Shown here: positions 55,407 through 64,000 of the stretch, one piece after another | Numbering within the stretch: the stretch's first letter is position 1 | How the letters are laid out: each line of letters opens with the position of its first letter | Assembly: GCF_000621165.1 (NCBI RefSeq) | Contig: NZ_JHZA01000017.1 | Coordinates: 62,001-126,000 of the forward strand | Direction of reading: 5' to 3' | Source of the DNA: Enterovibrio calviensis DSM 14347 | GTDB taxonomy: Bacteria; Pseudomonadota; Gammaproteobacteria; Enterobacterales; Vibrionaceae | DNA: 64,000 bases | The notes under the pieces: generated by a model | The model's database searches: none | Told to the model about the DNA's origin: nothing | The model's input: only the letters and a program-made list of their open reading frames with translations | Position numbers and translations under genes: made by a program

Positions 55407-56327
55407 ATGGAAGATCATTTACCTCCACTCAACGCGTTACGGGCTTTTGAAAGTGTTGCCCGACTACTCAGTATCAAGGCGGCAGCTGAAGAGTTGCATG
55501 TCACGCCTGCCGCAGTGAGCCAGCAGATTAAATCCCTTGAGAACTACTTAGACGTGCAATTGCTTGAACGAAGGGTGAGATCGTTAGCGCTCACTGAAGC
55601 TGGGGAGCAATTGTTCCCGTTCATGGAGGAGGGCTTTTCAAAACTTGAGGAAGGCGTCAGGCAATTACGGCGTAGACAACAGAGTAACGAATTGGTGGTC
55701 AGCGCATCACCGACATTCGCTGCTAAATGGTTGTTACCAAGGCTAGGGAGCTTCTACAAAGCCTATCCAAAGGTTCGATTGCGTGTGGACGCCTGTGAGA
55801 GTCTGGTTAATTTTCGATCTGATGGTGTGGATGTGGCGTTAAGATATGGGCGAGGTGGATATCCTAATCTTTTCTGCCAGACGCTGATACCTGAAGAAGT
55901 GATACCAGTGTGCAGCCCTGCATTGTTGAACGGCCTCAAACCTTTGCATAAACCGGATGACCTGAGACATCACATGCTGCTCCGTTCAGCGTGGCAAACG
56001 GGTCAGGAGAGTGCGCCGTGCTGGGGGATGTGGCTAAGGGCTGCTGGTCTTACGGATATCGATCCAGACGCAGGGCATCATTTTTCGTCGGAGTTTTTGA
56101 CACTCCAAGCTGCTATTGAAGGTCAAGGAGTGGCGTTGACCGCCAAGGCGTTGGTGACACAAGACATAGAAGCAGGCAAATTGGTCTATCCATTTGGTGA
56201 AGACTTTAACCAGCTTATAGCATTTAGCTATTTCTTCGTTTGCCCTGAGTCGCATCTGCGCTTAGAGAAAGTTCAGGCGTTCAAGCAGTGGATAGAAAAA
56301 GAGCTTCAAGATGCGTCTAAACACTGA
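55407..56327 (+). CDS. LysR-family (GcvA-like) transcriptional regulator
   Basis: 306 residues. The helix-turn-helix region is NALRAFESVARLLSIKAAAE and ELHVTPAAVSQQIKSLENYL, and the effector domain follows (VVSASPTFAAKWLLPRLGSF, then LRYGRGGYPNL). It is of the GcvA subgroup. Divergent orientation from the DUF1127 gene suggests a regulator-target pair, the layout found for many GcvA-like/DUF1127 pairs. Confidence 0.9.
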   Translation: MEDHLPPLNALRAFESVARLLSIKAAAEELHVTPAAVSQQIKSLENYLDVQLLERRVRSLALTEAGEQLFPFMEEGFSKLEEGVRQLRRRQQSNELVVSASPTFAAKWLLPRLGSFYKAYPKVRLRVDACESLVNFRSDGVDVALRYGRGGYPNLFCQTLIPEEVIPVCSPALLNGLKPLHKPDDLRHHMLLRSAWQTGQESAPCWGMWLRAAGLTDIDPDAGHHFSSEFLTLQAAIEGQGVALTAKALVTQDIEAGKLVYPFGEDFNQLIAFSYFFVCPESHLRLEKVQAFKQWIEKELQDASKH

Positions 56328-56343
56328 CCAGCATCGGTTGTTG

Positions 56344-56958
56344 TTATCTGCCAACGCCTACGTTTAACTTTTTCATGTGGTTGGCTAAAGCAAGATTGTC
56401 TAAATCACTTGAGTTTGAAAGGGCATCAAAAACGCCAACTTGATCTTCTTTTTTCCTTTGTTGGCCTAGCTTTAATTTACCTTCAATTTTGGAAAGTTCA
56501 ATTTTGAAGCCTACAATTCCGGATAGTAATTTATCTCTAAATTCATCCGTCACGATATCTCGTTTGACCAATAGCTCAGGCTCATATTTCTTTACCACTT
56601 CCTCTATTGCATTTAGTGTTTCTTCGTCGTCTAACAGAGAAACAACGCCATAAGCATGCACCGCTGAATAATTCCATGTCGGTACTCCTGGAGATTTAGC
56701 ATACCAACTCGGCGATATATAACTGTGAGGGCCGGTGAAAACGACTAGGACTTCAGCGTTATCAAACTCTTTCCAGTGGCTATTCACTTTTGCACAATGA
56801 GCATAAAGCGTTCCATTTTCACCTTCATTTTTGTGCAACACAAAAGGGATGTGGGTTCCCGTTAGTGATTTCGATACGATCAGGCCGAAACCAAACTCAT
56901 CAATGAAGTCATGCACGATTGATGGGTCATCCATTTTTATTTTGCTCGGAATATACAT
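56344..56958 (-). CDS. PaiB-like FMN-binding regulator
   Basis: 204 residues. Motifs are HIPFVLHKNEGENGTLYAHC, NAEVLVVFTGPHSYISPSWY, VPTWNYSAVHAYGVV and SGIVGFKIELSKIEGKLKLG, the order of PaiB-family split-barrel proteins. B. subtilis PaiB represses protease and sporulation genes; other members are flavin reductase-like. It converges with the LysR gene, with only 16 bp between. Its target is unknown. Confidence 0.9.
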   Translation of the reverse strand: MYIPSKIKMDDPSIVHDFIDEFGFGLIVSKSLTGTHIPFVLHKNEGENGTLYAHCAKVNSHWKEFDNAEVLVVFTGPHSYISPSWYAKSPGVPTWNYSAVHAYGVVSLLDDEETLNAIEEVVKKYEPELLVKRDIVTDEFRDKLLSGIVGFKIELSKIEGKLKLGQQRKKEDQVGVFDALSNSSDLDNLALANHMKKLNVGVGR

Positions 56959-57018
56959 GTGTTTCCCTTTCAGACTAAACAGTTAGCACCTGGATCATGA
57001 GCTTCGAAGACCTGCTGG

Positions 57019-57798
57019 TTAACTTGCTGTAATGTTGAAGTTTTTAGCTCTTCTCTTGAGTTGCTGCAAGCCCGTTTGATTTAGTATCGCTAAAATCGCT
57101 GCGATAGAAAAAGCCAAACCAAAACCTAAGCTTGGGGCAGTTAAAGCGACAATATAAAAATACAACCACATACTCAACAGTCCTTGTTTCATCGACTTTA
57201 AAGATCTGATTGTATGTAAGGCTGAAAAGTTTTTGTGAGTGAATATGGCAATCGTAGAACCTGCAATGGGAAACACTGTAAATAATCCACTATACGTTTC
57301 GCCCAATGCGTCAGAAAACCCTGTAATTAGGAAGACTAAGAAAAATGCCAATACCATACGGCACGTAATTTCTAAACTGGATGAGCGAGTAAGCAGAGAC
57401 TGACTCTTTATTTCAGGCGAGTAATAGATTTGCAAAATAACGACAAAAACCGAAAGCAATGCTGACGAATGAAGACTCAAATTTATTGTGCTGAGTATTA
57501 AGACTACCAAGCCATATGAGAAAAGAGACAGCGTGATCGTTGCCGGCCAAGTAAAGCGAGAACAAAGCCAGGAATACGTGAAGCAGAAGGTTGATAACGC
57601 CGAAATGCCCGCAATCGTTGCGTTTGCAGCTTCTAAGGTAAACTGACTTCCATTTTCAAGGTAGATAAACCACAAGATTGGTCCCGAAATGACGGGAAAG
57701 TCAGAGAGCACCCCAGCAGTTGCTGTACCTCTAAACCTACCAACGAGAGCAATTATCGCGATAAAAGATGGGACAAGAAAAAGCTTTAAAATCAACAA
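57019..57798 (-). CDS. Integral membrane protein, unknown function
   Basis: 259 residues with about eight predicted helices. Two related Gly/Phe/Pro motifs (GVLSDFPVISGPILWFIYLE near 30, GLFTVFPIAGSTIAIFTHKN near 170) indicate an internal duplication of two four-helix halves, as in some permeases. No substrate can be named. It lies upstream of the PaiB-like gene on the same strand but with a 60 bp gap, so coupling is uncertain. Confidence 0.75.
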   Translation of the reverse strand: MLILKLFLVPSFIAIIALVGRFRGTATAGVLSDFPVISGPILWFIYLENGSQFTLEAANATIAGISALSTFCFTYSWLCSRFTWPATITLSLFSYGLVVLILSTINLSLHSSALLSVFVVILQIYYSPEIKSQSLLTRSSSLEITCRMVLAFFLVFLITGFSDALGETYSGLFTVFPIAGSTIAIFTHKNFSALHTIRSLKSMKQGLLSMWLYFYIVALTAPSLGFGLAFSIAAILAILNQTGLQQLKRRAKNFNITAS

Positions 57799-58103
57799 AT
57801 CATGACCAAGGTATACGCATAAGGTGCTGTTTTATATTATTGGGATTTAAGCGAGTCGTTTGCTGTGCACAGAAATGCGACAAGGAGGGGCATTTATACA
57901 CAGCAGCTATTTCCAATGGAAAACGCTTCCCAAAGTGATGGTTTGAGTCATGACCAATTCGGATTGCGCTGCAGCGTTTTACTGCTTACCCTATATCGTC
58001 ACTACTAATACACACGCCGCATTGTGTGAAAACATGGGCATCTTTGCTTTCGACTAGGTCTTAACTTGCTACGCTTTTCGGAACATACAATGCGGACAAG
58101 GCC
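57799..58103. other. Divergent promoter region
   Basis: About 305 bp between the membrane protein and the EAL gene. I see no repeat, hairpin or gene. Confidence 0.4.
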
Positions 58104-60317
58104 ATGCCAATCGAAGCACGCTTGCAATCTCTCGCGACGCGAATACACGCTCAAATGCAACACCCTCTGTTTGTGCATGTCGCCATATTTTTTGGCACGT
58201 TAGCGAGTTTCTATTTTTCTTCATTTTTTACGTACCAACCGAAGCACTATTTTGTTCTTTCGTTCGTGAATGCATTTGTTGCTGCAGGAATGTTGCTTAT
58301 TGGGGCACGCGCTCTGCCCGCTATCATTTTGGCCTTGGTTGTTCATTGGGTATTGTTTGTCGATGTGACGATGGGGTATGCGGTTATGTTTTCGCTGACT
58401 CTTCCTATTCCGCCAATTCTGGTGAGCCTAGTACACCTTTCTGCCATCAAGCAGGTGAAACAGCAGAGCAGTGTTTTGTTGATGTCGAGTGTCTACTTCC
58501 TGCTGTTTGGTTTGGTTCTCCCTTTGCTACAAGCGGCGTTGCTGTTGCTGGTTTCTTCGCTCGGTAACGTCGATTTGAGCGCGGAGTTTATGCTGCTTTC
58601 ATCGTCGAGTGTTGCTTTGACGCACATGATCCTCACGCCGATCATTTTCCTATTGCTGAGCGTGTTGTTTGGTTCAGGGAAAGACAAATATATCGCGATG
58701 GATAAAGAGATATTCGAGATGAATAGCACGGTGTGGAGCTATCGTGTGTGGTTGGCATTGATCATATTTACATTGTCATCCATTGCCTTCTTAACCGAGT
58801 CACTGCTGCTTTATTCGCTATGGTTTTTATTCTTAGTGATTATATTTGTGGGGATTGGCCGTTTTGGGATCATTCGCCCTATGGTGCTTGGCCTAATGGT
58901 GGTGGGCGTGATGTTGTATAACGCCACGGCTAAGGTGAATGATGCGTGGGCATACGATGATAGGTACGTGGGTCTAATCGAGGTTCTCGTCGCTTTTGTC
59001 GTGCTTGCTTACATTCACGGGAGTTCGACCATACGGAGCTTCATTCTCGCTCAGGAAAAAATTCGTAGCGAACGAACGGACCCTTACACGGGGCTCTATA
59101 ATCTTGCCCAGTTGAGAGATGATATTGCGACCTGCCAGCAGCCCATTTTGGTGTTTCTTGATTTGTGGCCCACCTTGTCGAAATTGGCGGGAATTGGTCA
59201 TAGTGGTCAGACTCAGTTGCTGATTCAAATTACACGAAACCTTTTTGCCACCCGCTCAGATATCAAACGCGCCTATCGACCGCCTTTCACCACGGGTGTG
59301 TTATTCATTCTTCCTATGACAAACAACATCCAACGGGAGCTTGTTTCTGTCAGCGCGATGTTGGATGAATTTCAGTTTTACTGGAAAGGTACATCTATCA
59401 GCTTGGTCTCTCATACTTTGCATTGCTTGACGCTTTCCGATGACAAGGACTTGGATACCAAGATCTCGACCTTTTGTGATCAGCCATATTATGCACATCA
59501 GAAAATACTGTGGTTTGAGGATAACGCGCTTTCAGCGGCAAGAGTGTCACGTTTGGTGAAGGTACAGCATGCCATCAAGCACAATGAGTTTGTGCTCTAT
59601 TGCCAGCCATATCGCCATCTACAAGGGTCAAATTCAGCCAGCCACTTTGAAGTGCTGTTGAGGTTGCATCCTGCGGATGGCAGCCAGCTAGAGCCTGCGG
59701 AATTTTTCCCAATGATCAATGAGTTTGGGGTGGAAGAACAGTTGGACAAATGGGTGATTGAAAATACGTTCAAGCAGTTGTCTGAAAGTCTGTCTCACTG
59801 GGCGTCAGTCAACCGCTGCGCCATTAATTTAACGGCGAAGTCTCTTAATGACGAGGAGTTATCGTCGTTCGTGATCAAGCTGGCTGAGAAGTACGAGATC
59901 CCATTGGATCGCATTTGCTTTGAAATCACAGAATCTGCCGCGCTAGTGAATGAAGCACAAGCTATTGCCACTGTCGAAGCCCTCAAGTTGGCAGGGTGTA
60001 ACATCGCGCTGGATGATTTTGGAACTGGCTATGCGAGCTTTGCGTACTTGCGACGTATTCCTGTCACGGTACTAAAAATTGATGGGGAGTTTATTCGCGA
60101 TCTACTGACGAACCCAACGGATCGATTGATCGTTGAATCGCTGCACTTGGTGGCCAACAACATGTCGTTAGTCACGGTGGCAGAATACGTTGAGACGGAA
60201 GCACATGCTGATTTGTTGAAAGAGATTGGCATTGATTACGCCCAGGGGTTTGGTATGGCAAAGCCGCTTCCATTGAGTGAGCATATCAAAACCATGAATG
60301 CATCAATGAGCTACTAA
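58104..60317 (+). CDS. Membrane c-di-GMP phosphodiesterase: MASE1-like, degenerate GGDEF, EAL
   Basis: 737 residues. The N-terminal membrane sensor has about eight helices (MASE1-like, about 20-315). The GGDEF domain starts RTDPYTGLYNLAQLRDD but has no GGDEF loop (RPPFTTGVLFILP). The EAL domain is complete: FEVLLRL with Glu516, NLTAKSL, EITESA, DDFGTGYASF (Asp637, Asp638), KIDGEF and the final Glu of AEYVE. EVL in place of EAL is tolerated in known active enzymes. It should hydrolyse c-di-GMP and favour motility. A 19-bp tandem repeat follows the stop. Confidence 0.9.
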   Translation: MPIEARLQSLATRIHAQMQHPLFVHVAIFFGTLASFYFSSFFTYQPKHYFVLSFVNAFVAAGMLLIGARALPAIILALVVHWVLFVDVTMGYAVMFSLTLPIPPILVSLVHLSAIKQVKQQSSVLLMSSVYFLLFGLVLPLLQAALLLLVSSLGNVDLSAEFMLLSSSSVALTHMILTPIIFLLLSVLFGSGKDKYIAMDKEIFEMNSTVWSYRVWLALIIFTLSSIAFLTESLLLYSLWFLFLVIIFVGIGRFGIIRPMVLGLMVVGVMLYNATAKVNDAWAYDDRYVGLIEVLVAFVVLAYIHGSSTIRSFILAQEKIRSERTDPYTGLYNLAQLRDDIATCQQPILVFLDLWPTLSKLAGIGHSGQTQLLIQITRNLFATRSDIKRAYRPPFTTGVLFILPMTNNIQRELVSVSAMLDEFQFYWKGTSISLVSHTLHCLTLSDDKDLDTKISTFCDQPYYAHQKILWFEDNALSAARVSRLVKVQHAIKHNEFVLYCQPYRHLQGSNSASHFEVLLRLHPADGSQLEPAEFFPMINEFGVEEQLDKWVIENTFKQLSESLSHWASVNRCAINLTAKSLNDEELSSFVIKLAEKYEIPLDRICFEITESAALVNEAQAIATVEALKLAGCNIALDDFGTGYASFAYLRRIPVTVLKIDGEFIRDLLTNPTDRLIVESLHLVANNMSLVTVAEYVETEAHADLLKEIGIDYAQGFGMAKPLPLSEHIKTMNASMSY

Positions 60318-60320
60318 AAA

Positions 60321-60409
60321 CCCTGTGAGCAATTAACAACTATGTGAGCAATTAAAAGCTATGTGAGCAATTAACAGCTATGTCAGTAAATCACACCTAT
60401 GTGCGTATT
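60321..60409. repeat. 19-bp tandem repeat, about 4.7 copies
   Basis: The unit is ctatgtgagcaattaacag; the first three copies are nearly identical, the last two diverged. It starts 3 bp after the EAL gene stop. Confidence 0.85.
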
Positions 60410-60447
60410 GGAGATAGAAAGTGGGGGAGTGATTTGCGGAGGCGGAA

Positions 60448-60483
60448 TAAAAAAGCCCTAGAATAAATATTCTTAGGGCTTTT
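60448..60483. terminator. Bidirectional terminator between the EAL gene and the 120-aa gene
   Basis: AAAAGCCCTAGAATA aa TATTCTTAGGGCTTTT, one bulge, with A-run and T-run ends. It serves convergent genes. Confidence 0.85.
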
Positions 60484-60526
60484 ACGGTGCCAATATCTTG
60501 TGCATCACCAGCGAGTAGGGCGAAGA

Positions 60527-60877
60527 TTAGCTGCGTTTTGGCAGCTTGTAGATACGGCCAGCGGCAGCGTAAGTGTCACGGCCTTTAATGTCGAATTGAG
60601 TGTAGAAGAACCAAGCTACGAACACGATCACGTCTTCGCCCACGTTCATTACGTGGTCAACGAATTCTTCTTCTTCGCCATCGTCATTCATGTCAGTAAA
60701 TACATGATAAACGCGGTTTTCTCCGTCCATTTCGGCAAGAGAGAACTGGCCAGTAAGCGCTGTTGCGGCTTCTGCAACGTTCTCATCTTCACTTGCTTTC
60801 AGCATGTTGAGTGCATCAGGCAGGCTGGTGGTTTCGCACAAAGCTTTTACCAGCGTTTCAAAATCTTGTTGTTCCAT
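60527..60877 (-). CDS. Conserved hypothetical protein
   Basis: 116 residues from ATG 60877, with GGA 8 bp upstream. An in-frame TTG 4 codons earlier is less likely. It is acidic (DMNDDGEEEEFVDHVMNVGE), helical at the N-terminus and has a hydrophobic core segment (DVIVFVAWFFYTQF). It shows no signal peptide. Family and function are unknown; an open frame with balanced codon use and a ribosome-binding site supports it. Confidence 0.7.
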   Translation of the reverse strand: MEQQDFETLVKALCETTSLPDALNMLKASEDENVAEAATALTGQFSLAEMDGENRVYHVFTDMNDDGEEEEFVDHVMNVGEDVIVFVAWFFYTQFDIKGRDTYAAAGRIYKLPKRS

Positions 60878-60981
60878 TGAGGAATCCAACCTGTTACTTC
60901 TATGAATAAGAACGAATGTTCAGTCACGCTTGCAGCGCAAATTCATGACTGTCTACTTCATCTGTTTAATCGTGAAATCAA

Positions 60982-61010
60982 ACGAAAATGCCCGGTTGAA
61001 CCGGGCATTT
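60982..61010 (-). terminator. Terminator after the yebC-like gene
   Basis: AAATGCCCGGTT / AACCGGGCATTT hairpin, followed on the minus strand by TTTCGTTT, 18 bp after the stop. Confidence 0.88.
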
Positions 61011-61028
61011 CTATACGCAGGGGAGTAA

Positions 61029-61751
61029 TTACTCCGCGATTTCTGCGTTGTGGTATACGTTTTGTACGTCGTCGCAATCGTCCAACATGTCCATGAACTT
61101 GTCGAAAGCAGCAACATCGTCGCCTTTTACTTCAGTCATGGTTTGTGGAACGAAGGTGATCTCTTCAACGTCAAGAACCACGTCAGGCATTGTTTCAGCC
61201 AGTGCGTTTTTCACTTTGAAGAATTCAGTGGTTGGTGCGAACACAGTGATCACGCCATCTTCACACTCAATGTCAGTCACGTCTGCGTCTGCCATCATTA
61301 GTGCTTCAAGTACGGCTTCTTCGTCGTCACCCGCGAACTGGAATACAGCTTGGTGCTCAAACATGTGAGCAACAGTACCTGGGCCACCAATCTTAGAATT
61401 CGTTTTCACGAAGCACTGACGTACTTCCATGTAGGTACGGTTGTTGTTGTCAGTTAGACAGTCAACGATAACGGAGCAACCACCCGGGCCGAAACCTTCG
61501 TAGCGAGCAACTTCATAGTTTTCACCGCCGCCGCCAGCCGCTTTTTCAATCGCTTTTTCGATAACGTGGCTTGGCACCTGATCTTTTTTAGCTTTCTCGA
61601 TCATGCGCTTTAGCGAAAGGTTGGTATCTGGATCGCCGCCACCGTTTTTCGCGATAACGTAGATTTCTTTACCGTACTTTGAATACACCTTAACTTTGGC
61701 GCCTTGAGTTTTCGCCATTGCATTTTTGCGAACTTCGAAACTGCGTCCCAT
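61029..61751 (-). CDS. YebC/PmpR/TACO1 family protein (YeeN-like)
   Basis: 240 residues. Family blocks are [60 protein letters not shown] and [15 protein letters not shown], with the acidic C-terminal [11 protein letters not shown]. The shortened N-terminus and VYHN end resemble E. coli YeeN more than YebC. Members have been described as transcription regulators (PmpR) and as translation factors that help ribosomes pass stalling sequences (TACO1). It is monocistronic with its own terminator. Confidence 0.9.
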   Translation of the reverse strand: MGRSFEVRKNAMAKTQGAKVKVYSKYGKEIYVIAKNGGGDPDTNLSLKRMIEKAKKDQVPSHVIEKAIEKAAGGGGENYEVARYEGFGPGGCSVIVDCLTDNNNRTYMEVRQCFVKTNSKIGGPGTVAHMFEHQAVFQFAGDDEEAVLEALMMADADVTDIECEDGVITVFAPTTEFFKVKNALAETMPDVVLDVEEITFVPQTMTEVKGDDVAAFDKFMDMLDDCDDVQNVYHNAEIAE

Positions 61752-61895
61752 GGGGAGTTACTCTCTATAATTTACGTTTGTTGAAGTGGGTGGATTTTAT
61801 CAATCACTGGTTTGGTTTTTCCAGCATTAAAGTCATATCAGCACCACGAAATGCTGTCTCCGATCAAAACTGACGGCTTTTGCACATTTTATAGA

Positions 61896-61923
61896 CATAA
61901 AAAAGGCGGCTTTCGCCGCCTCT
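61896..61923 (-). terminator. Terminator after the GH16 gene
   Basis: GGCGGC tttc GCCGCC, followed on the minus strand by TTTTTTATG, about 56 bp past the GH16 stop. Confidence 0.85.
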
Positions 61924-61978
61924 TAGTTTCTAAATTGCTTTCTAGATTGCTTATATATTGCTTTCTATCGCAGAGCGA

Positions 61979-63544
61979 TTACTTCTCGTAGCGCACGTTG
62001 TCGATGTTCAACACCATTGGGCCTGTTGGCTCGATAACAAAGATGTTTTTCAACGCACCAATGTTAGCTTTCGCGCCCGGAGCAAAGCGGTTTCCGTTCT
62101 CAATCAACTCAGCAACGTTGATGCGAACTTCTGTCCACTGACCAATCGGTGGAAGCGCAACATCAATATCACTTGATGCAGGCCAGCCGCTGTCGACGCG
62201 AACCATCACGCCCACGTTTGGTGCAGTTTCTTCAACCATCATGTCAAACACGATGTCGCCGCCGTTCATCCAATCCGTCATGTTGACTTCTGGAGACTCG
62301 AAGTAGAAGTTACCGATCTCGCCAGTTTTCTTAATGGCTAGCACATTGCCACGACCCGCGACTTCTTTGGTCTCTGTGTAGACTTTGAATTGCGGATCGT
62401 ACTCTTTCGAACGAAGGTGCTTGTCTAGCTTGTCATCATACAAAGTAAACAGCGGGCCTTTCGCGTAGTCTGGGCCAGGAATAATAATCTCTGGCGCGGC
62501 GGTGCCGGCAACGAATTGGGCATCTTCTGATACGGTGGAACAACCTTTACCTGTGACCGCATCTTTAGAGCATTCGTAAACACGCACGAAATCAACTTCC
62601 ATGGTTTGCGGGAAAATTGAATCGTCAATGCCGCCTTCGTTGGCGTTCGATGCCCATGAACCACCAATAGCGAGGTTTAAGATCATGTGGAAGCGCTGGT
62701 TAAACGGCGCATCACTTTCGCCTGTTACCCATTTTCCGCCTTCTTTGTATTGGCTGTACCAACCATCAGAACGCTGGGTTGCGTAGTGATTGCCATCAAT
62801 GTACCAGCGCATTTCGTCCTTTTCCCACTCGATAGAGTAGGTATGGAAACCATCAGCTGGGTTGATGTGGCCCGGAAGTTCATATTCCGCAGCGGTGCTC
62901 ACATTGTCTGGCCATTCACGCCCATAGTGAAGTGTACCGTGAATTCGGCCTTCTTTTTTACCGGCTTCCGCACCGAGTTCATCGGTTGGCGTTTGCAGGT
63001 TAACTGCTTCAACGATATCGATTTCACCCGATGCCGCCCAACCGCCATAAACGTAATCAGTTGGAAGCATCCAAATAGCAGGCCATGTACCTTGACCGAA
63101 TGGCAATTTCGCACGCACATCAAAACGACCATACTGCCAATCACCTTTGTTCAAGGTTCTTAAGCGCGCTGATGTGTAAGGGAGCGTCGCTTTATGGCGA
63201 GTCTTACCTTCAGGATCAGATGGACCAGTGAACTGGTAGTTACGCGCAACGATGTGAAGCTTACCGTCTTCAACAAACGAGTTAACAGGGCGCTTGGTAT
63301 AACATTGACGTTCAGCATTACCGCCACCGTAACAGTTAACTTCGTGGCTCCACTTGTTCTTGTCAATGGCATTACCACTGAACTCATCATTCCAAATCAG
63401 TGTCCACGAATCGTTAGGCTGCGTTTCTGCAACGCTGGTGTCCGGGCCAGTTTGCACAGGTTGATACACTTTCGACTCACACCCGACCATTGCGCCCAAA
63501 ACGGCGGTGGCTAGCAGTACACGTCGATAAGGGAAATTACTCAT
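61979..63544 (-). CDS. GH16 glucanase lipoprotein with C-terminal binding domain
   Basis: 521 residues from ATG 63544, with AAGGAA 7 bp upstream; a longer ORF start has no signal sequence. The lipobox AMVGC makes it an envelope lipoprotein. The GH16 domain (about 45-325) has WTLIWNDEFSG, the catalytic GEIDIVEAV with Glu174, Asp176 and Glu179, and WPAIWMLP. The laminarinase/beta-1,3-glucanase subtype is most likely; agarase cannot be excluded. The last 150 residues form a separate beta-rich domain of carbohydrate-binding type (GNFYFESPEVNMTDWMNGGD). It lies 96 bp downstream of a porin gene on the same strand, pointing to beta-glucan use. Confidence 0.92.
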   Translation of the reverse strand: MSNFPYRRVLLATAVLGAMVGCESKVYQPVQTGPDTSVAETQPNDSWTLIWNDEFSGNAIDKNKWSHEVNCYGGGNAERQCYTKRPVNSFVEDGKLHIVARNYQFTGPSDPEGKTRHKATLPYTSARLRTLNKGDWQYGRFDVRAKLPFGQGTWPAIWMLPTDYVYGGWAASGEIDIVEAVNLQTPTDELGAEAGKKEGRIHGTLHYGREWPDNVSTAAEYELPGHINPADGFHTYSIEWEKDEMRWYIDGNHYATQRSDGWYSQYKEGGKWVTGESDAPFNQRFHMILNLAIGGSWASNANEGGIDDSIFPQTMEVDFVRVYECSKDAVTGKGCSTVSEDAQFVAGTAAPEIIIPGPDYAKGPLFTLYDDKLDKHLRSKEYDPQFKVYTETKEVAGRGNVLAIKKTGEIGNFYFESPEVNMTDWMNGGDIVFDMMVEETAPNVGVMVRVDSGWPASSDIDVALPPIGQWTEVRINVAELIENGNRFAPGAKANIGALKNIFVIEPTGPMVLNIDNVRYEK

Positions 63545-63640
63545 TATTGTTTCCTTACTCGTCGGCAATTCATACGAATTGCAAAATTCTCTTATTCTGG
63601 TGGCTACACATAGAGCGTAGCCATACATGACGTGAACGGC

Positions 63641-64000
63641 TTACCAGTAGGCATCAGCCTGAATACCGATGACGATGTCATCTTTGAGTGTCACCGTTGG
63701 ATCGGTTTCATCACCTGTTGTCCAAGATAATGGCAGGTATGTCGCGGTGAAGCGGATCTCGGCAGTTTTTAAGCCATCAGACAGCACGAACGTTGGCGCG
63801 ACAGTAAACTTGGATTGGTGCCAAGTGCTGCCGTTTGCTGTGTTCTCGTAGTAGCCCGTCTCTGTTTGAATGATAAAGTTGTCTCTTACTGGGAAGATGT
63901 TACGCATCATCACTGAGACCCAGTAGTTGTAACCGCCGTCATCAGCACCTGATACAGAGTTAGTACCTTCATCATTGTATTGCGCTTGAATGGATGGGAA
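63641..64000 (-). CDS. Carbohydrate porin-like outer-membrane protein (partial)
   Basis: The frame is open to the right edge, so only the last 119 residues are seen. Alternating beta strands (NYWVSVMMRNIFPVRDNFII, QTETGYYENTANGSTWHQS, KFTVAPTFVLSDGLKTAEIR) and a C-terminal aromatic residue (ADAYW) are typical of outer-membrane barrels. The WHQSKFTVAP and RFTATYLPLSW segments recall LamB-type maltoporins. It would pass oligosaccharides into the periplasm and is likely co-transcribed with the GH16 gene. Confidence 0.75.
   Translation of the reverse strand, partial: FPSIQAQYNDEGTNSVSGADDGGYNYWVSVMMRNIFPVRDNFIIQTETGYYENTANGSTWHQSKFTVAPTFVLSDGLKTAEIRFTATYLPLSWTTGDETDPTVTLKDDIVIGIQADAYW

Noticed and set aside
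60321-60409. CRISPR array
   Set aside because: The 19-bp units are directly adjacent without spacers and no cas genes are nearby, so this is a simple tandem repeat.
1-64000. Prophage, insertion sequence, integron or tRNA genes
   Set aside because: No integrase, transposase, phage structural gene, attC-like array or cloverleaf sequence was seen on either strand.

Overview
The window looks like chromosomal DNA of a marine gammaproteobacterium, most probably a member of Vibrionaceae (Vibrio, Grimontia, Enterovibrio or Photobacterium relative). This rests on a vibriolysin-like M4 protease with a GlyGly-CTERM tail, a DUF2986 small protein, a DUF3332 lipoprotein, a YbiT-type ABC-F protein very close to the enteric one, and a Vibrio-like YebC/YeeN protein. 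Gene density is high. I see no rRNA, tRNA, CRISPR array, phage or insertion sequence.

Layout. 1-13 kb holds a sugar-alcohol type ABC binding protein (cut by the window edge), an MscS channel, a secreted M4 protease, a chloramphenicol-phosphotransferase-like kinase, cytosine deaminase (codA), a DUF4136 lipoprotein, a LytS/LytTR two-component pair and a periplasmic-binding/degenerate-GGDEF protein. 13-26 kb holds ybiT, an M3 oligoendopeptidase, small lipoproteins and secreted proteins, an SMR efflux protein, a GAF-GGDEF protein with a degenerate motif, an HBM-type chemoreceptor, an alpha/beta hydrolase and an EEP-family nuclease/phosphatase. 26-33 kb holds the osmoprotectant ABC transporter proX-proW-proV, with a divergent OmpR-type regulator/histidine kinase pair and a lone HlyD-type protein. 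34-38 kb holds a tight three-gene operon: an NRPS-type stand-alone adenylation enzyme, a ferric-reductase-like membrane flavoprotein and a crotonase.

38-52 kb is the metabolic core. A TRAP transporter (dctP, dctQ, dctM) plus gluconokinase (gntK) lies behind two perfect GTTACCGGTAAC palindromes that match the GntR operator. Next comes a complete dimethylsulfoniopropionate (DMSP) catabolic cluster: dddT (BCCT importer), dddB (Fe-alcohol dehydrogenase) and dddC (malonate-semialdehyde dehydrogenase) in one operon, then divergent dddR (LysR regulator) and dddD (two-domain CoA-transferase/DMS lyase, catalytic Asp at residue 602). A convergent NhaC-type Na+/H+ antiporter follows. The inferred route is DMSP uptake, DddD making DMS and 3-hydroxypropionyl-CoA/3-hydroxypropionate, DddB making malonate semialdehyde, and DddC making acetyl-CoA. 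With proXWV about 15 kb away, the region joins osmolyte uptake with osmolyte catabolism.

52-64 kb holds a patatin-like phospholipase, a PLP-dependent ACC-deaminase/D-cysteine-desulfhydrase family enzyme, a DUF1127 protein divergent from a LysR regulator, a PaiB-like FMN protein, an integral membrane protein, a membrane GGDEF(degenerate)-EAL phosphodiesterase, a YebC/YeeN regulator, and a GH16 glucanase lipoprotein next to a carbohydrate-porin-like gene cut by the window end.

Non-coding structure is rich. A family of about 60-bp palindromic intergenic elements (ends TATACCCAAGC / GCTTGGGTATA, core CCTGAAtcctgcatcTTCAGG) occurs in at least nine intact or decayed copies. Several short tandem repeats (15, 16 and 19 bp), clear hairpin terminators, and hairpins directly after the binding-protein genes of both solute-transport operons are also present.
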